Below, piece by piece: positions 35,601-43,733 of a DNA stretch of 64,000 nt; position 1 is the stretch's first letter, and each line of letters starts with the position of its first letter. Where the stretch lies: assembly GCF_040954835.1 (NCBI RefSeq), contig NC_090698.1, positions 2,044,501 through 2,108,500 on the forward strand, written 5' to 3'. This DNA is from Lepisosteus oculatus. Taxonomy: Eukaryota; Chordata; Actinopteri; Semionotiformes; Lepisosteidae. Made by a program: the position numbers and the translations under genes. The notes below the pieces were generated by a model, which made no database searches, had not been told where the DNA came from, and saw only the letters and a program-made list of their open reading frames with translations.

Positions 35601-37907
35601 CTGGGAACACGGAGCCATTTCCCTTATATAGAGACAGCCCACCACTCCCCACATGCTCTCCCAGTTCAGGGCTGCTGTAGACTTTACCCAGATGTTTGTG
35701 TAAAAGTGTCGGAACAGCGTGCCAGCAGTGCCGGTCTGGAGAAAACATTTCCCAGAGCTGGGGCTGTCGGACTGAAGGAGCAGAGGCGCACCGAACTCCC
35801 AGCCATTACTCTCCGTCTCAGAAAGCAGTCATTCCCTAATAAAGTGGGCAGCTGCGTCAGCATGCGTGGGGCTGCAAAGGAACAAGTTTAGGTTTATTCC
35901 TGCTGAAAAGAGAAGCTCGGTGTGAAGCCGAAACGTTGTGTTTCTTTTCTTCTCTTTCCAGCTTGGAATAAACCTTTGCCTGCTCCTAATAAAGCCTGCT
36001 CACACCTCCCTGTCCTTGCAACTTCTGCATATAATCAGAGTATTTTCTTTTAAGAAAAAAGCTATATTGAGCTAAAAATCTCCAGTATTCTACAGTGTTT
36101 CTGCACCAGGAATTATATCTGATGCGCTAAGTAGAACAATTCAAAGCCTGCTTTGTATACAGTCCTCAAAATCTACAAAACAGTTCTCATTCCATTATTT
36201 TGTTCGACAAACAAAAACTGAAGAATTCTAAAACAGGTGCCTTTAGAGGTAAAAAAAAAAATGTTCACTGTAAAAAGCTCTTCGTGGTACTTCCAGTGTA
36301 ACTGTTATTTTCCCTGATTCTTCCTAATTGGATAGACAGACCCCAGATGGAATAAATCAATCATTTTATTTTATAAATAGAAAACAGTCTGAACAAAATA
36401 AAATTATTATGGCAGGAAATGGCGATATGGCAATTCAAATGTTCTCTATTAAAATTGGAAGGCATTTTCTGAAGAAATGCTTTACAGGGCACGTATTGTT
36501 CCTGCTATGCCAAAACGTGAAGATGCAGAAGAGAAGGAAGGTATTCTAACAGAATATCGGCTCAATCAGGGTTTTAGATATTTTTAAAGCGACTGTGAAA
36601 TAAGTTTCGCAGACGCGCTTATGTGCCAGTGTCACCGTAGCCATTTCAAAGTACACCTGCCGATATAAGGCGTGAAAGAAAGAATTTGGAAACGTCTCCT
36701 GTCTGTTTTCATGTTCCTTATTCTTACTGCCAGGGCTGGAATCTTCCACTGAGCTGTGTTTCGGACAGGCGCTGTGTCTCACTGTGTCTCCCTGTGTCTC
36801 ACTGTGCCGTGAGCGACTTCTGTCTCCCTGATGTCGATCTGCGCACCGCGTCTGCTTGTCAGAGATCTCACAGCGCGTCCAAACAGCGATTGTGAAGAGC
36901 TGTCGCTCGGTATTCTGCGCAGTATTATCCCATTGCTAGAGTGTCTGGTTACAGCACGTTCCTAGTCGTGAGGTATGGAGATGAAATTTTCCAGTCTGCT
37001 TTTTCAATGTTAATTAGCAGCATCCGGGTTTCCTGAAATTCTGATATTCGCCTCAATTTAAGAAAAATACAAGCCTGTCACTTGCACATTGTACCTCAAG
37101 AGTGCATAAGTGGCTCGTGCTTTCCTTCAGAGCGTGCCGCTGTGTTAAGGGCAGAGACCTTAATGTTAATGACGTGCTTGAGCCAACACAGCGCTGCGCT
37201 CTCCTCCTGACACATTTCCACTGGCCGCAACGAGATTATTTAAATTACACGAAGGCAAGAGAGTCCTTGATACAATTTTGTCAACCAGCGAACGCAGACA
37301 GCCCGCCTCCTGTGTCTGCGGGTGTGTCTGCCTGCCTGCCCGGAGAAGATGCTGCGGTGTACCCCGGTGTACCCGCAGACTGAAAGAGCTCCTCTCCACC
37401 GCAGTGACACGCCGCTGTTTTTTCAATGCGCCTGCTGTTAGAGCGCTTTTTAAGACTCTTTTCAAGAAAACCCTGTTAAGAGCTTCTTTCCAGCTAAACC
37501 TCCGAGCCTTAGTAATCCTGCAAATCTGAAATATTTGGGTTGCAAAGATGTATTTCTACCCTTTAGGTCATAATTAAAGGATCAGATGAACGGGGCACCG
37601 GCAGGGAATGTTTCTGATCCTCACCTGCGGCGGATGTGACTAGCAACATGAAGGAACGATTACTGCCCTGTCCATCGAGCAGACACGGGTCGCTTTCAGT
37701 CGGGGAACTCACCCTCCCCAGGTACAGCTCCGCTAGCCTGTCATCGATCCACTTCTCCACGTCCAGGCGCTTCTGGAGCTCCTTTCTGTTGTACTTCACC
37801 GTCACCCGAGCCTGCCTCTTCTGTAGATGGAGCCCAGGTTCCCTCGGTCCCCGGTTCGGCGAGTGGACCTTGTGGTTGTATCGCCTCCCGACCCGGTTGG
37901 CTGCCAT
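23613..37907 (-). CDS. ppp1r14a: Protein phosphatase 1 inhibitor, PPP1R14A/CPI-17-like (whole coding span, 4 exons)
   Basis: Minus-strand exons: 37713-37907, 26696-26776, 26104-26136 and 23613-23699 (195+81+33+87 nt). They give 131 aa plus stop with all junctions in phase 0. The product matches the PPP1R14 family: an N-terminal basic stretch, then the inhibitory core RQARVTVKYNRKELQKRLDV around Thr36 (equivalent to CPI-17 Thr38, whose phosphorylation by PKC/ROCK switches on inhibition of myosin phosphatase and PP1). EKWIDDRLAELY, an acidic EEVNIDDLLDL helix, and a C-terminal FVKELMERLQGLQKQ helix follow. Human CPI-17 is 147 aa with a longer C-terminus. The symbol ppp1r14a rather than 14b/c/d is chosen from the N-terminus (MAANRVGRR) and from the divergent neighbour spint2, as in mammals. 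The protein is cytosolic and regulates smooth-muscle contractility in mammals. Confidence 0.9.
24970..25330 (+). mobile_element. ppp1r14a intron 3: 5S-derived SINE, diverged
   Basis: The sequence GGTGAGCAAGGTCCAGGGTG, then GGAGACTGCC, keeps the 5S-like head. A body with GTTGGTGGACCAGTAGGTGG, shared with the 27.8-28.0 kb copy, follows. It ends near AACGCTATACAAATGCATTT. It lies in ppp1r14a intron 3, antisense to the gene. Confidence 0.6.
26104..26136 (-). CDS. ppp1r14a: ppp1r14a exon 3: 33-nt micro-exon
   Basis: Acceptor atcctttcag and donor AGAT|gtaagt; 11 residues (DILHSCRNNTD), equivalent in length and place to human GLLKSCGKPVE. Both splice sites are strong, and the length matches the family exon exactly. 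Confidence 0.88.
26696..26776 (-). CDS. ppp1r14a: ppp1r14a exon 2
   Basis: 81 nt (27 residues) between acceptor gctgcttgcag and donor CCAG|gtactg. The translation EAEMPEEVNIDDLLDL followed by ASDEQRVSKLQ aligns directly with the human CPI-17 segment EADMPDEINIDELLELE. It continues exon 1 without a frame change. Confidence 0.92.
27795..28045 (-). mobile_element. ppp1r14a intron 1: 5S-derived SINE, partial
   Basis: The minus strand reads GCTGAGCAAGGTTGGGCCTG, then GTCAGTTCTGGGGTGGGAGACC, the 5S rRNA C-box region, followed by a body containing GGTGGCGCTGATGGACCAGTAGGTGG. It is shorter and more decayed than the 38.5-39.1 kb copy and lies inside ppp1r14a intron 1. Confidence 0.65.
29505..29830 (+). 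mobile_element. tRNA-derived SINE (HE1/V-SINE-like)
   Basis: Head GTGGTGAGCATTGCTGCCTT with a B-box-like GGGTTCAATTCT. The widespread fish block GTGTAGAGTTTGTATTTTCT, then CGTGTTCGTGTGGGTTTTCC, TCCAGGTGCTCCGGTTTC and AAAGACATATTGGCAGG follows. The tail contains GATGGACTGGTGG. It lies in ppp1r14a intron 1, antisense. Confidence 0.65.
33594..33658 (+). repeat. 34-bp direct duplication
   Basis: TGACATTTTGGACTTGATCT followed by TAAAATGTTTT occurs twice with a 34-bp period and no mismatches, which suggests a recent local duplication. Confidence 0.9.
35890..35975. repeat. Foldback element 2
   Basis: Imperfect inverted arms: AGGTTTATTCCTGCTGAAAA then GAGAAG (35890-35915), and CTTCTCTTTCCAGCTTGGAA then TAAACCT (35949-35975). 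The centre GTGAAGCCGAAACGTTGTG resembles foldback element 1. It lies in ppp1r14a intron 1. Confidence 0.75.
37713..37907 (-). CDS. ppp1r14a: ppp1r14a exon 1: start and phospho-Thr inhibitory core
   Basis: 65 residues, from the ATG at 37907-37905 to LYLGR|gtgagt. It contains the phosphorylation motif ARVTVKY with Thr36 and the PP1-binding helix LDVEKWIDDRLAELY. The surrounding sequence is GC-rich and CpG-dense, as expected for a first exon. Confidence 0.92.
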
Positions 37908-38100
37908 GGCTTGTCCGGTACTGACGGGCTCGCGCGGCGGTAGGCACTGTCGAGGATGCGAGAGGCACGCGAGTCAGTATCTCTCCAGCTGCAGGGCGAG
38001 ACGGGAGGGCGGCCGCGCTCTGGGTCCTAGTGCGCCGCGCCAGCCGGACAGTCCACGTCACGCCCTGCGCAGCCAGATCAGCTGCGGGTAAAAACCTCCA
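37908..38100 (-). promoter_or_regulatory. ppp1r14a: ppp1r14a 5' flank, CpG-rich promoter
   Basis: CpG-dense sequence directly upstream of the start codon, with a CRE-like core CCACGTCACG at about 38054 and several GC-box-like stretches. There is no clear TATA box. Promoter function is inferred from composition and position. Confidence 0.5.
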
Positions 38101-38498
38101 TCAGCGAGATTCTCTTTACTAAACAGGCGCTGAAACTGAAGCCTGGCATTATCACGGAGAGCGCTGCAACAAACTGTAAAATAAACAGAAATCCCGCTTC
38201 CACTGCCCCTATAAAGCGCCGTCAGAGCAATCCGGTGTGCGAGAGTTTTCGATTACACGTTACTGCATTGCAGGGGGAAAAGTCGCTTTCTTTCTTTCTG
38301 GAGACCCCTTCACACCTCTTAACATGGAACACCTGAAAAACTCTGGTGAGGCTCTGTCGTGTCCACACTGGGACCACCGGACTCTGTGTTTCTTCCAGAA
38401 AATGCTTTTTCTCAAGATTTGCAACGTCTGTTTTCTTTAGGTTACAGCACGTTCCCATCGTGCTGTTAGGACACTCACCCTCCAGTCTGTTCTGTTAC

Positions 38499-38543
<45 letters not shown>
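38499..38543. repeat. (AAT)n microsatellite
   Basis: About 14 uninterrupted ATA/AAT triplets. They form the 3' tail of the minus-strand 5S-derived SINE that follows. Confidence 0.95.
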
Positions 38544-39085
38544 TCCTTACACATATATAGCGCTTTTCTGGACACTCCACTCAAAGAGCTTTACAGGTAA
38601 TGGGGATCCCCTCCACCCCCCCCAAATGTGCAGCCCCACCTGGATGATGCGACGGCAGCCATAGTGCGCCAGAACGCTCCCTACACATCAGCTATCAGTG
38701 GGGAGGAGAGCAGAGTGATGAAGCCAGTTCAGAGATGGGGATTATTAGGAGGCCATGATTGGTGAGGGCCAATGGGAAATTTGGCCAGGGTTACACCCCT
38801 ACTCTTTTCAAGAAAACGCCCTGCGATTTTTTATGACCACAGAGAGTCAGGACCTCGGTCATCTTATACGATGAACTGTGCCTGTTTACAGTATAATGTC
38901 CCAGTCACTATACTGGGGTATTAGGACCCACCCGCAGGGTGAGCGCCCCCTGCTGGCCCCACTAACACCTCTTCCATCAGCAACATGAGTTTTTCCCAGG
39001 AGGTCTACCATCCAGGTACTGACCAGGCTCACACCTGGTGAGCTTTAGTGGGTTGCCAGTTGTGAGTTGCAGGGTGGCTGCTGGC
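38544..39085 (-). mobile_element. 5S-rRNA-derived SINE (SINE3/DeuSINE-like), full length
   Basis: Read on the minus strand, the head (39085 to about 38985) follows 5S rRNA: GGCCAGCAGCCACCCTG, then AAAGCTCACCAGG, then GCCTGGTCAGTACCTGGATG and GTAGACC with CCTGGGAA. This retains the internal polymerase III promoter region. A body of about 400 bp follows, and the 3' end (CTGTAAAGCTCTTTGAGTGG, then AGCGCTATATA) resembles the tail of the L2-like LINEs in this window. The element ends in an (ATT)n repeat. Confidence 0.8.
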
Positions 39086-40667
39086 CAAATCATCAGTGTT
39101 TCTGGAACAGTCAATATTTGCCATATTTGCATTGCTTTTTTAAGCAAAACACAACACATGTTGCTGCTGCTAACAACAGTGGCACACAAAAACATATGCA
39201 GGACAGGAGTAAAAAGAATGAGAAACAAATCACAGCATGTTAATCCAATAAAACCCAAACTGAATTACACACTAAAAGGTATAGTGAAGTGATAGGTTAT
39301 TCAGTGAGGCTCAAAAATGTTGAGTGTCACTGAGTCTCTAATGGATCTGAAGTCTGGAATCAGCAGAGTAAGACCTGAGTCAGCAAATCTCAGATTAAGA
39401 GTTGGGGTTGACTCATGCAATAAGCCCTTAAAATAACCAGGAGCTGGGACATTATACATGAACAGGAAATCCATCGTGTCTGTTTTAAATCTTACTGGGA
39501 GCCAGTGCAGTTTTCAAAGAACAGGAGTTATGATGTCCTGCTGATGCAGGGTGGTGACTTCTGGAAACACTCAATACCTTAGTAGCTCTGCTAGTAAGTA
39601 AGGTGACACAGTAGACTCATCTTGTTATGCTCAAAACATGAGCTGCAATTGACAACACAGGATGAAAAGGTACACAAAGTCCTCTCTTATTTCCATCTAG
39701 AGTTTGAGCACCATCAACAACACACTGATGTCACCCACCTTGCAGGGTTGATGTTTGGAGCCTACAAACGTAATCTCCTTCTTGGTGGAGTTCAGTGTAA
39801 AGAAGTTCTGTCACATCCATATCAAAGAGATGAGACACCTGTAATGCGCAGAAACTGCAGCAGTGGTGTCTGATTTGGTCTGAAAATCCAGCAGTATAAT
39901 CAGTGTAGCAGTGAGGTCACGTACCTGATGCCCAGTCCAGGAGGAGAATAATATTAACTGACTCACTGTGAGAGTCCATCAGACATCACGTCACAGGTCA
40001 GCAGAGGGAGGAAGAGACTGGTTCCAATACAATACCGATGGTGAGTGAAAGGGTGTGTAGAGGCATCATGAACAAGGCTGGAGTAGAGAGGGGATCTGCC
40101 CATCTGTACTGTACCCCTATATGGCAGTTGAGATTCTCCGCAAGCCTGACATCAGGCCTACATTCTTCCACAGATGGCGTCTTTGTTGTCTTCGTCCCGG
40201 CAAGAATAACGAGCAGAAGGAACCAGCTGAGTGTTTCTAGGAGCTCAGCTCCTGAAGGCCTCACGTCAGGGCAGCGTTAATAAAGAGCCCCTCAGCCACA
40301 GGACACACTGATCCCGTCCGCCCAGCGAGCCGAGTTCACCAAGCGGGGTCTATGGAAGGTCAGAGCTCACTCGTCACCGGACGTGGGGGTAGAGGGAGGC
40401 CCAGGCCCGCCGAGGCAGCTTGTTGACAGAAACACTCAGTTCAAATGCTTGTAGGCTGGAAGTAAAACCACTACAAGAATTGGTCTAGTCCACTCTACGG
40501 ATTCACTTATGAACTGGAATCTTGACGTGCTGATTAAAGCCCAAATCATCCAAAGAGCTGCGCAGCTGGGAGAATCCATGTGTGTAATGAAATCACACTT
40601 ACAAGAAGTAAGATGCATCCTCATGTCGCGGAGCTAGGCCATCGCCCTCCCTGTGCGGAGCAGGGCT

Positions 40668-40850
40668 GGGGGAGGTCTCCTTTAGCTCACTCGGCTGGCT
40701 CCCTGTTGCGTTATGTCGGAGACCCGGGTCCACACCCCAGGTGCTGCGGGACGAACCGGCAGGGTGGATTGGCAGGGGCACGGGCCGGCGCGGAATTGAG
40801 ACGGTCACACTTAGGAGGGACAAAGCAGTTAATACCCCTGAAAGCCACCA
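40668..40850 (+). mobile_element. Probable tRNA-derived SINE, degenerate
   Basis: TTTAGCTCACTCGGCTGGCT resembles a polymerase III A box and GACCCGGGTCCACACCC a B box, about 35 bp apart, followed by GACGAACCGGCAGGGTGGAT. No second copy was found in the window, so the family is unassigned. Confidence 0.4.
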
Positions 40851-41104
40851 AGTAGGTTTGGTGGCCGGTGACCAGAACGATCTATAGTGTTATTTGAAAC
40901 CCGCAGCCAGTAAGCGCGTGCAAGCAACTGATGTGAGCGTGCTGTATCATGAGGAGGCCAGCGCCTCCATTCTCGAAGGAATTGACGGAGTCCCATGTAG
41001 GCCGGGGTGTTGCTGCCACCTTGTGGTAGCAGCACCGACTGCACGGGATGAAAAAGTTCCAGTTCCAAATGGAAGGGAGTCTGTGTGATGTGATCGGAGC
41101 ATCC

Positions 41105-41160
41105 TGAGGCGACGTCATCGAACCACACATGACGTCACGTGATACGACGAGATGTAAATA
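41105..41160 (+). promoter_or_regulatory. CRE/E-box cluster in the ppp1r14a-spint2 intergenic region
   Basis: GACGTCATCG (41111) and TGACGTCACGTGAT (41130-41143) combine CRE half and full sites with a CACGTG E-box within 35 bp. They lie between two divergent genes. A regulatory role is inferred from motif clustering only. Confidence 0.35.
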
Positions 41161-41499
41161 AGGGCTTTGGGGGCTCGCAGAACACCGTGTTATTTCAGTT
41201 CCTAATGCTGTATTGATGTTAAAAACAAACAGTTATTCAGAGGGACATGCACCCAGCACAGGTGTGGTGGGCTATTTCTTTCATCTGCACCACTTTGTAC
41301 TCCTGAATTTGCACTTGATTGTTTAGTACCCGATGTTTCACCTTACAGAGTTCCTGTGAAATTCACAACTTTGTGTAAAAATATACAGCTCTGTAAATTC
41401 AGAAAAAATACAATGGAAAATAACTCTGCGAACAAAACACTCTCATGGCAAACACCACCAAAACATTAATTATAGTCACTAGCGGTGTTACAGTCCTTA

Positions 41500-41720
41500 C
41501 CATTACATCTCAGGTTCAGCAAAGCTGGCTTTGAGGGCAGAGCGCTAAGGAAAAACAGGCAGCTGCTGTCCATGGCACATGTGGACCAGCAGGTGGCGCC
41601 CTTCCCTGTGGAACAGAACTTTCAAACCAGTGCGTGGTTTGGTGGCAGGGGACAGAGTGAAATATGTGCCTTCTTATGTGTGAAGCGTTTTGTGATTCCT
41701 TGTGATGAAATGCTAATTAC
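41500..41720 (+). mobile_element. Degenerate 5S-type SINE fragment
   Basis: Contains a decayed head (TTCAGCAAAGCTGGCTTTGA) and the same body block as the other copies (GTGGACCAGCAGGTGGCGCC, then CTTCCCTGTGGAACAGAA). It lies directly upstream of the L2-like LINE. Confidence 0.45.
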
Positions 41721-41762
41721 AAATACCCCGGTACTCTTATTTCAGATTGTAAACAGTCTCCA

Positions 41763-42665
41763 TGTACATCCATACCAAGCCTGACACTGATGTGGCTGTC
41801 TCTGTTCTCTCTGACTGCATCTCTGACATAAAAACATGGATGACTCAAACTTTCCTTCATCTTAACTGTGACAAGACTGAGGTCATGCTTATTGGCACCC
41901 CCGATCAACTTTGTAAAGCCAGTCCTGTAACCCTGGTTGTGGATGGTACTGTACTTGAGCTTCAGTCTAAATTGAAAAACCTGGGATTTGATCCAGGCTG
42001 ACATTCGACCCACATGTGCAGCACATTGTCAAAACATCTTTCTTTCACCTCAGAAACATCGCCAGACTATGCCCTATTTCATCACTGACTGTGGCTGAAA
42101 AGCTGATCAACCCATTTGTCTTCTCCCAAATTGACTACTGTAATACTCTACTTGCGGGGGTTTCTAAATCCACATTGAACATACTCCAGTATGTACAAAA
42201 TTCAGCAGCCAGAATCCTGACCAGGTCAAGTGAAAGTGATCACATTACTCCTATCCTGGAGTCCTTGCACTGGCTTCCTGTCAAGTTTCGTGTCGACTTC
42301 AAATTCCTCATGCTCACCTATAAGGCTCTGCATGACTTGGCATCTCAGTACCTGTGTGAACTATTATCGCCCTACTCCCCACCTTGCAACCTTCGCTCTT
42401 CTAACTCTGGTCTCCTATCTGTCCCCCAAGCCTGTCTACACTGTATGGGTGACAGGGCCTTCTCCTGTAATGCCCCAGAGCTCTGAACTCTATTCCCAAG
42501 GATACCAGAGTTACCTTCCCTAAACTCTTTCAAATCTAGAATCAAAACCTTCTTCTTTAGAAGAGCCTTTACTTAACTGGCTCTGTTCTTTACCTGCTCC
42601 TACTGTATTCACTACCCCCTCTACTGTCTCTTCTCATTGTGCATTTTTATTGTGTATATCTTGTG
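41763..42665 (+). mobile_element. L2-like LINE fragment (reverse transcriptase C-terminal part), broken
   Basis: Two overlapping frames (about 41762-42001 and 42016-42486) encode the C-terminal part of a non-LTR reverse transcriptase: DIKTWMTQTFLHLNCDKTEV, then DYCNTLLAGV, QNSAARILTR, LHWLPVKFRVDFK, YKALHDLASQYL and MGDRAFSCNAP. A frameshift near 42000 and a stop at 42484 show it is dead. The 3' end is AT-rich. The family wording (L2/CR1 group) is from recognised motifs. Confidence 0.8.
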
Positions 42666-43080
42666 TATTATTATTACTACTAGTACAACAACCGTTTACA
42701 GAGACGTATGGGACTATTCTATTTGAACATACACAACTATACCGATATCTGATTTGAACACGAAATGTGTTTTCGCCTATTTCAAAAGGTCAGAAGAAAT
42801 GTAAGTAAGAAGAAACAGATACATTAACGTGGCAGTACTGCGGTTAACACAGCCCCTGAAATGAACTGCTTGTGTTCGTCACAGAGGTCGCCCTGTCACA
42901 GAGAGGCTCTCACCTGTGCAGGCAGGTAATTTTAAAAAGTCAAAACGAGAAGTTACGCGTGGGAATCTGTCCATCGTGCAAGGGGGAAAAAAATGCACTT
43001 CTCTTTTTCGCAGAACAAGCGAAAAGTCTCACCAGGACGGTCACCGCCGACACACGGAGAAGCAGGACAAGAGCTGGCAG

Positions 43081-43348
43081 TGACGTCACACGAGGAAGTG
43101 AGGCGCGGGACCGGCTGGCTCGCTCTGGTTCCTGTTGTTTATAGCAGAGACTCACCTGTCCAGGTCAGGCATTGGGAACTGTAGCGCAGCGTAACTACAG
43201 GAAGTGCAGGGAGCTCCGCAGGACTGAAACTCAAGATCCCGTCACAAGAGACTAACTGTTAAGTATTTTCTTTCGGTGGCATAAAACGTCCCCACATAAA
43301 TATAGTTCAGGGCAGCGCTTGGTCTTGGCGTTTGCTTCGGAAGCGACA
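43081..43348 (+). promoter_or_regulatory. spint2: spint2 promoter region
   Basis: A perfect palindromic CRE (TGACGTCA, 43081-43088) is followed within 10 bp by an ETS-like GAGGAAGTGAG. A TATA-like ATAAATATAG lies at 43296-43305, about 45 bp before the start codon, so transcription may begin very near the ATG. The region is CpG-enriched and leads into the GC-rich exon 1. The function of the sites is inferred from motif matches only. Confidence 0.45.
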
Positions 43349-43733
43349 ATGGCACAGGTGTGGTACGCGTTCGCCGCCCTCTGTCTCTTTCTGTCCGGGA
43401 CCGGACAGGCTCAAGACCTGGGGGAGAAGGACGGCTGCCCCGAGGCGTTCGTGAAGCTCACCGGCCAGGGTCTGGACCAGCAGTCCTTCGACAACGGGGC
43501 CAGCTACTCCGGTCACCTGCCCGATGTGTCGGACGAAGCGTCCTGCCGGCAAGCCTGCTGCGGCCACAAGGAGTGCACCCTGGCGCTGCTGGAGAGCACG
43601 GCCGGGGCCCCCGCCGAGTGCCACCTGGTCAGCTGCCTGAGCGCCGGTCGCGATGTCTGCGTCCTGACCGCCAAGGACGGCTTCACCGCCTTCCGGGCCG
43701 CCCCGGTCGACAGAGCCGGGAGCAACAGCACAG
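43349..43733 (+). CDS. spint2: spint2 exon 1: signal peptide and MANSC domain
   Basis: Encodes residues 1-128 plus one base of the next codon. The N-terminus is hydrophobic (WYAFAALCLFLSG, then GQAQD), a typical secretory signal. The MANSC/MANEC domain follows, with cysteines at 30, 66, 70, 71, 76, 91, 96 and 104, the expected eight including the adjacent CC pair. An N-glycosylation sequon (NST, residue 126) sits just before the splice donor CACAG|gtaact. The exon is strongly GC-rich compared with its flanks. The MANSC domain is known from HAI-1 and some other membrane proteins. Confidence 0.9.

Larger units (their letters stand above)
28050..35889. other. ppp1r14a intron 1, outside the named repeats
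   Basis: Intronic sequence with no exon recognised. It contains the SINE at 29.5-29.8 kb, a short TA run near 30388 and the 34-bp duplication at 33.6 kb. A plus-strand open frame at 35157-35891 (244 codons) has no recognisable domain and runs into a foldback element. Confidence 0.5.

Noticed and set aside
35157..35891. 244-codon plus-strand open frame in ppp1r14a intron 1
   Set aside because: No recognisable domain or biased codon use, and it ends inside a foldback repeat. A chance frame in GC-balanced sequence is the simpler explanation.
43319..43348. Upstream in-frame ATG giving a 10-residue longer spint2 N-terminus
   Set aside because: The extension (MVLAFASEAT) would precede a complete signal peptide, and the ATG at 43349 has the better context.
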